From positions 310,001 to 374,000 of the forward strand of contig CAWCUH010000016.1 in the NCBI GenBank assembly GCA_963798655.1: DNA of 64,000 nucleotides, in the 5' to 3' direction. Within the stretch, counting starts at the first letter, position 1, and each line of letters begins with the position of its first letter. The notes under the pieces are model-generated. The model was not told the DNA's origin. It did not search any database and worked only from the letters and a program-made list of their open reading frames with translations. Below, piece by piece: positions 62,746-64,000 of the stretch. The translations under genes and the position numbers were made by a program. The stretch is from CAVSMC01 sp963798655. GTDB lineage: Bacteria > Pseudomonadota > Gammaproteobacteria > Burkholderiales > Casimicrobiaceae.

Positions 62746-64000
62746 ATGCGAAAGGCAAGCAACCTCGCGCTCGCGGCGGCAGCCGCGATGCTCTGGACGA
62801 GCGGCGCTGCGCTCGCTCAGGGCGGCGCGGAGACAGGCACCGCCACGACGACGTCGAAGGCGATGTCGTCGAAGCTCCCGTCGGTTACGGCTGCGATGCT
62901 CGAAGGCGCGGCGAGCAACGCCAAGGACTGGCTGCATTCGAACGGCAACTACGCCAATTCGCGCTACTACCCGGGCAATCAGGTCAATACGGGCAACGTC
63001 GCGCGCCTGAAGCCGGTGTTCACGTTCCAGACGGCGGTGCTCGAGTCGATGGAAACGGCGCCGATCGTCGTGAACGGCGTGATGTTCCTCACCACGTCGT
63101 ACAACCACGTCTACGCCGTCGACGCGGCGACCGGCGAGGAGTTCTGGCACTACAAGCACAAGATGGGTCCGATCACGACGTTCTGCTGCGGCCCGAACAA
63201 CCGCGGTGTCGCGATCGAGAACGATCGCCTGTTCATGGGCACACTCGATGCGAAGCTCGTCGCGCTCGACGCGAAGACCGGCAAGCTGCTGTGGGAGCAG
63301 CAGATCGCCGATCCCGACAAGGGCTACTCGGAAACGATGGCGCCCGCCGTGATCGACGGCAAGGTGCTGATCGGCACCAACGGCGGCGAATACGGCATCC
63401 GCGGCTTCGTGAAGGCGTTCGACGCCAAGGACGGACATCTGTTGTGGACGTTCTACACGATCCCCGAGAAGGGCCACGAGGGCGTATGGGCGACGAAGGA
63501 TGCGACCGGTCGCGACATGCATCGCGATATCGATGCCGAGAAGGCCGCGTTCGCCAAGGACAGCTCGTTCTACCAGACGCTCGGCGGCGGCGTGTGGATG
63601 ACCCCTGCGGTGGACAAGAAGTCGAACAGCGTCATCTTCGTCGTCGGCAATCCGTCGCCGGACCTCTACGGCCAGATACGGCCGGGTGACAACCTGTACA
63701 CCGACTCGATGGTCGCGATCGACCTCAACACCGGCCAGTACAAGTGGCACTCGCAGTACATCGCGCACGACGTGTGGGACCTCGACGCGGTGAGCGCGGT
63801 GATCCTGACACAGGCGAAGGACGGCGCCGGCAAGACGGTCGACGTCGCGATCCACGGTGGCAAGACCGGCCACGTCTACGTGCACGAGCGCGGGACCGGC
63901 AAGCTGATCCGCTTCTCCGACGCGATGATTCCGCAGGAGAACATGTGGACGCTGCCGACGAAGACGGGCGCGCGGATGCTGCCGGGCGCGAACGGTGGCG
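62746..64000 (+). CDS. PQQ-dependent alcohol dehydrogenase, lanthanide-type (3' end beyond window)
   Basis: This is a periplasmic quinoprotein alcohol/methanol dehydrogenase; 418 residues are visible. The signal peptide (LALAAAAAMLWTSGAALAQ) is followed by DWLHSNGNYANSRYYPGNQV. The vicinal disulfide is C147-C148 (TFCCGPNNRG). Metal/PQQ ligands are E215 (NGGEYGIRGF), N302 (VVGNPSPDL), catalytic D345 and an extra D347 (HDVWDLDAVS). The Asp-x-Asp pair is the marker of lanthanide-dependent enzymes, whereas calcium enzymes have Ala, Ser or Thr at the second position. It runs off the right edge, so cytochrome and PQQ genes may follow. Confidence 0.95.
   Translation, partial: MRKASNLALAAAAAMLWTSGAALAQGGAETGTATTTSKAMSSKLPSVTAAMLEGAASNAKDWLHSNGNYANSRYYPGNQVNTGNVARLKPVFTFQTAVLESMETAPIVVNGVMFLTTSYNHVYAVDAATGEEFWHYKHKMGPITTFCCGPNNRGVAIENDRLFMGTLDAKLVALDAKTGKLLWEQQIADPDKGYSETMAPAVIDGKVLIGTNGGEYGIRGFVKAFDAKDGHLLWTFYTIPEKGHEGVWATKDATGRDMHRDIDAEKAAFAKDSSFYQTLGGGVWMTPAVDKKSNSVIFVVGNPSPDLYGQIRPGDNLYTDSMVAIDLNTGQYKWHSQYIAHDVWDLDAVSAVILTQAKDGAGKTVDVAIHGGKTGHVYVHERGTGKLIRFSDAMIPQENMWTLPTKTGARMLPGANGG

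Overview
The window is high-GC (roughly two thirds G+C), densely coded DNA of a Gram-negative bacterium. It is most likely a betaproteobacterium of the Burkholderiales type. The evidence is the gene orders mltG-tmk-holB-pilZ-tatD, tRNA-Leu-tig-clpP-clpX-lon-hupB-ppiD and rpsB-tsf-pyrH-frr-uppS-cdsA-dxr-rseP-bamA-skp-lpxD-fabZ-lpxA-lpxB-rnhB, together with lipid A genes, two TonB-dependent receptors and a type II secretion system. I cannot name a genus from sequence alone.

Layout. 1-1815 (minus) holds type II secretion pseudopilins gspG-H-I-J, with gspJ running off the left edge. 1907-6581 (plus) is the mltG-tmk-holB-pilZ-tatD cluster with a secreted ankyrin protein. 6594-8060 (minus) has a NlpC/P60 peptidase, rnfH and ratA, divergent from smpB, a GNAT gene and an acyl-CoA ligase (8129-10784). 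A long REP-like inverted repeat separates these from the hopanoid genes hpnC-D-E (minus, 10847-13874). 14062-23246 carries tRNA-Leu, the protein quality-control genes tig, clpP, clpX and lon, then hupB, tRNA-Val, tRNA-Asp and ppiD. guaB and guaA (24026-27149) are followed by a 120-bp tandem repeat and a truncated acetyltransferase remnant. A small operon follows (channel-like membrane protein, tadA, ldcA, GNAT). 29967-31730 (minus) holds an NRDE protein and ygfZ.

31979-46561 is the long translation/envelope operon. Two lesions stand out there: a single-base frameshift in tsf, and an in-frame repeat insertion at the 5' end of rnhB. 46569-51307 is an accessory catabolic block: SDR, orphan NitT/TauT-type binding protein, PLP-dependent dehydratase, and a SlcC-like plus ComC-like dehydrogenase pair that recalls sulfolactate or hydroxyacid metabolism.

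51372-64000 is an oxidative-periplasm island. It contains an IMPase, a metallo-beta-lactamase-fold hydrolase, an FAD oxidoreductase, a multicopper oxidase, two TonB receptors, a YVTN beta-propeller, cytochrome b561 and an ankyrin protein. It ends in a right-truncated PQQ-dependent alcohol dehydrogenase whose active site carries the Asp-x-Asp signature of lanthanide-dependent enzymes. The most interesting parts of the window are this island, the repeat elements that have altered coding sequences, and the degenerate channel-like protein. Most of the rest is conserved core genome.
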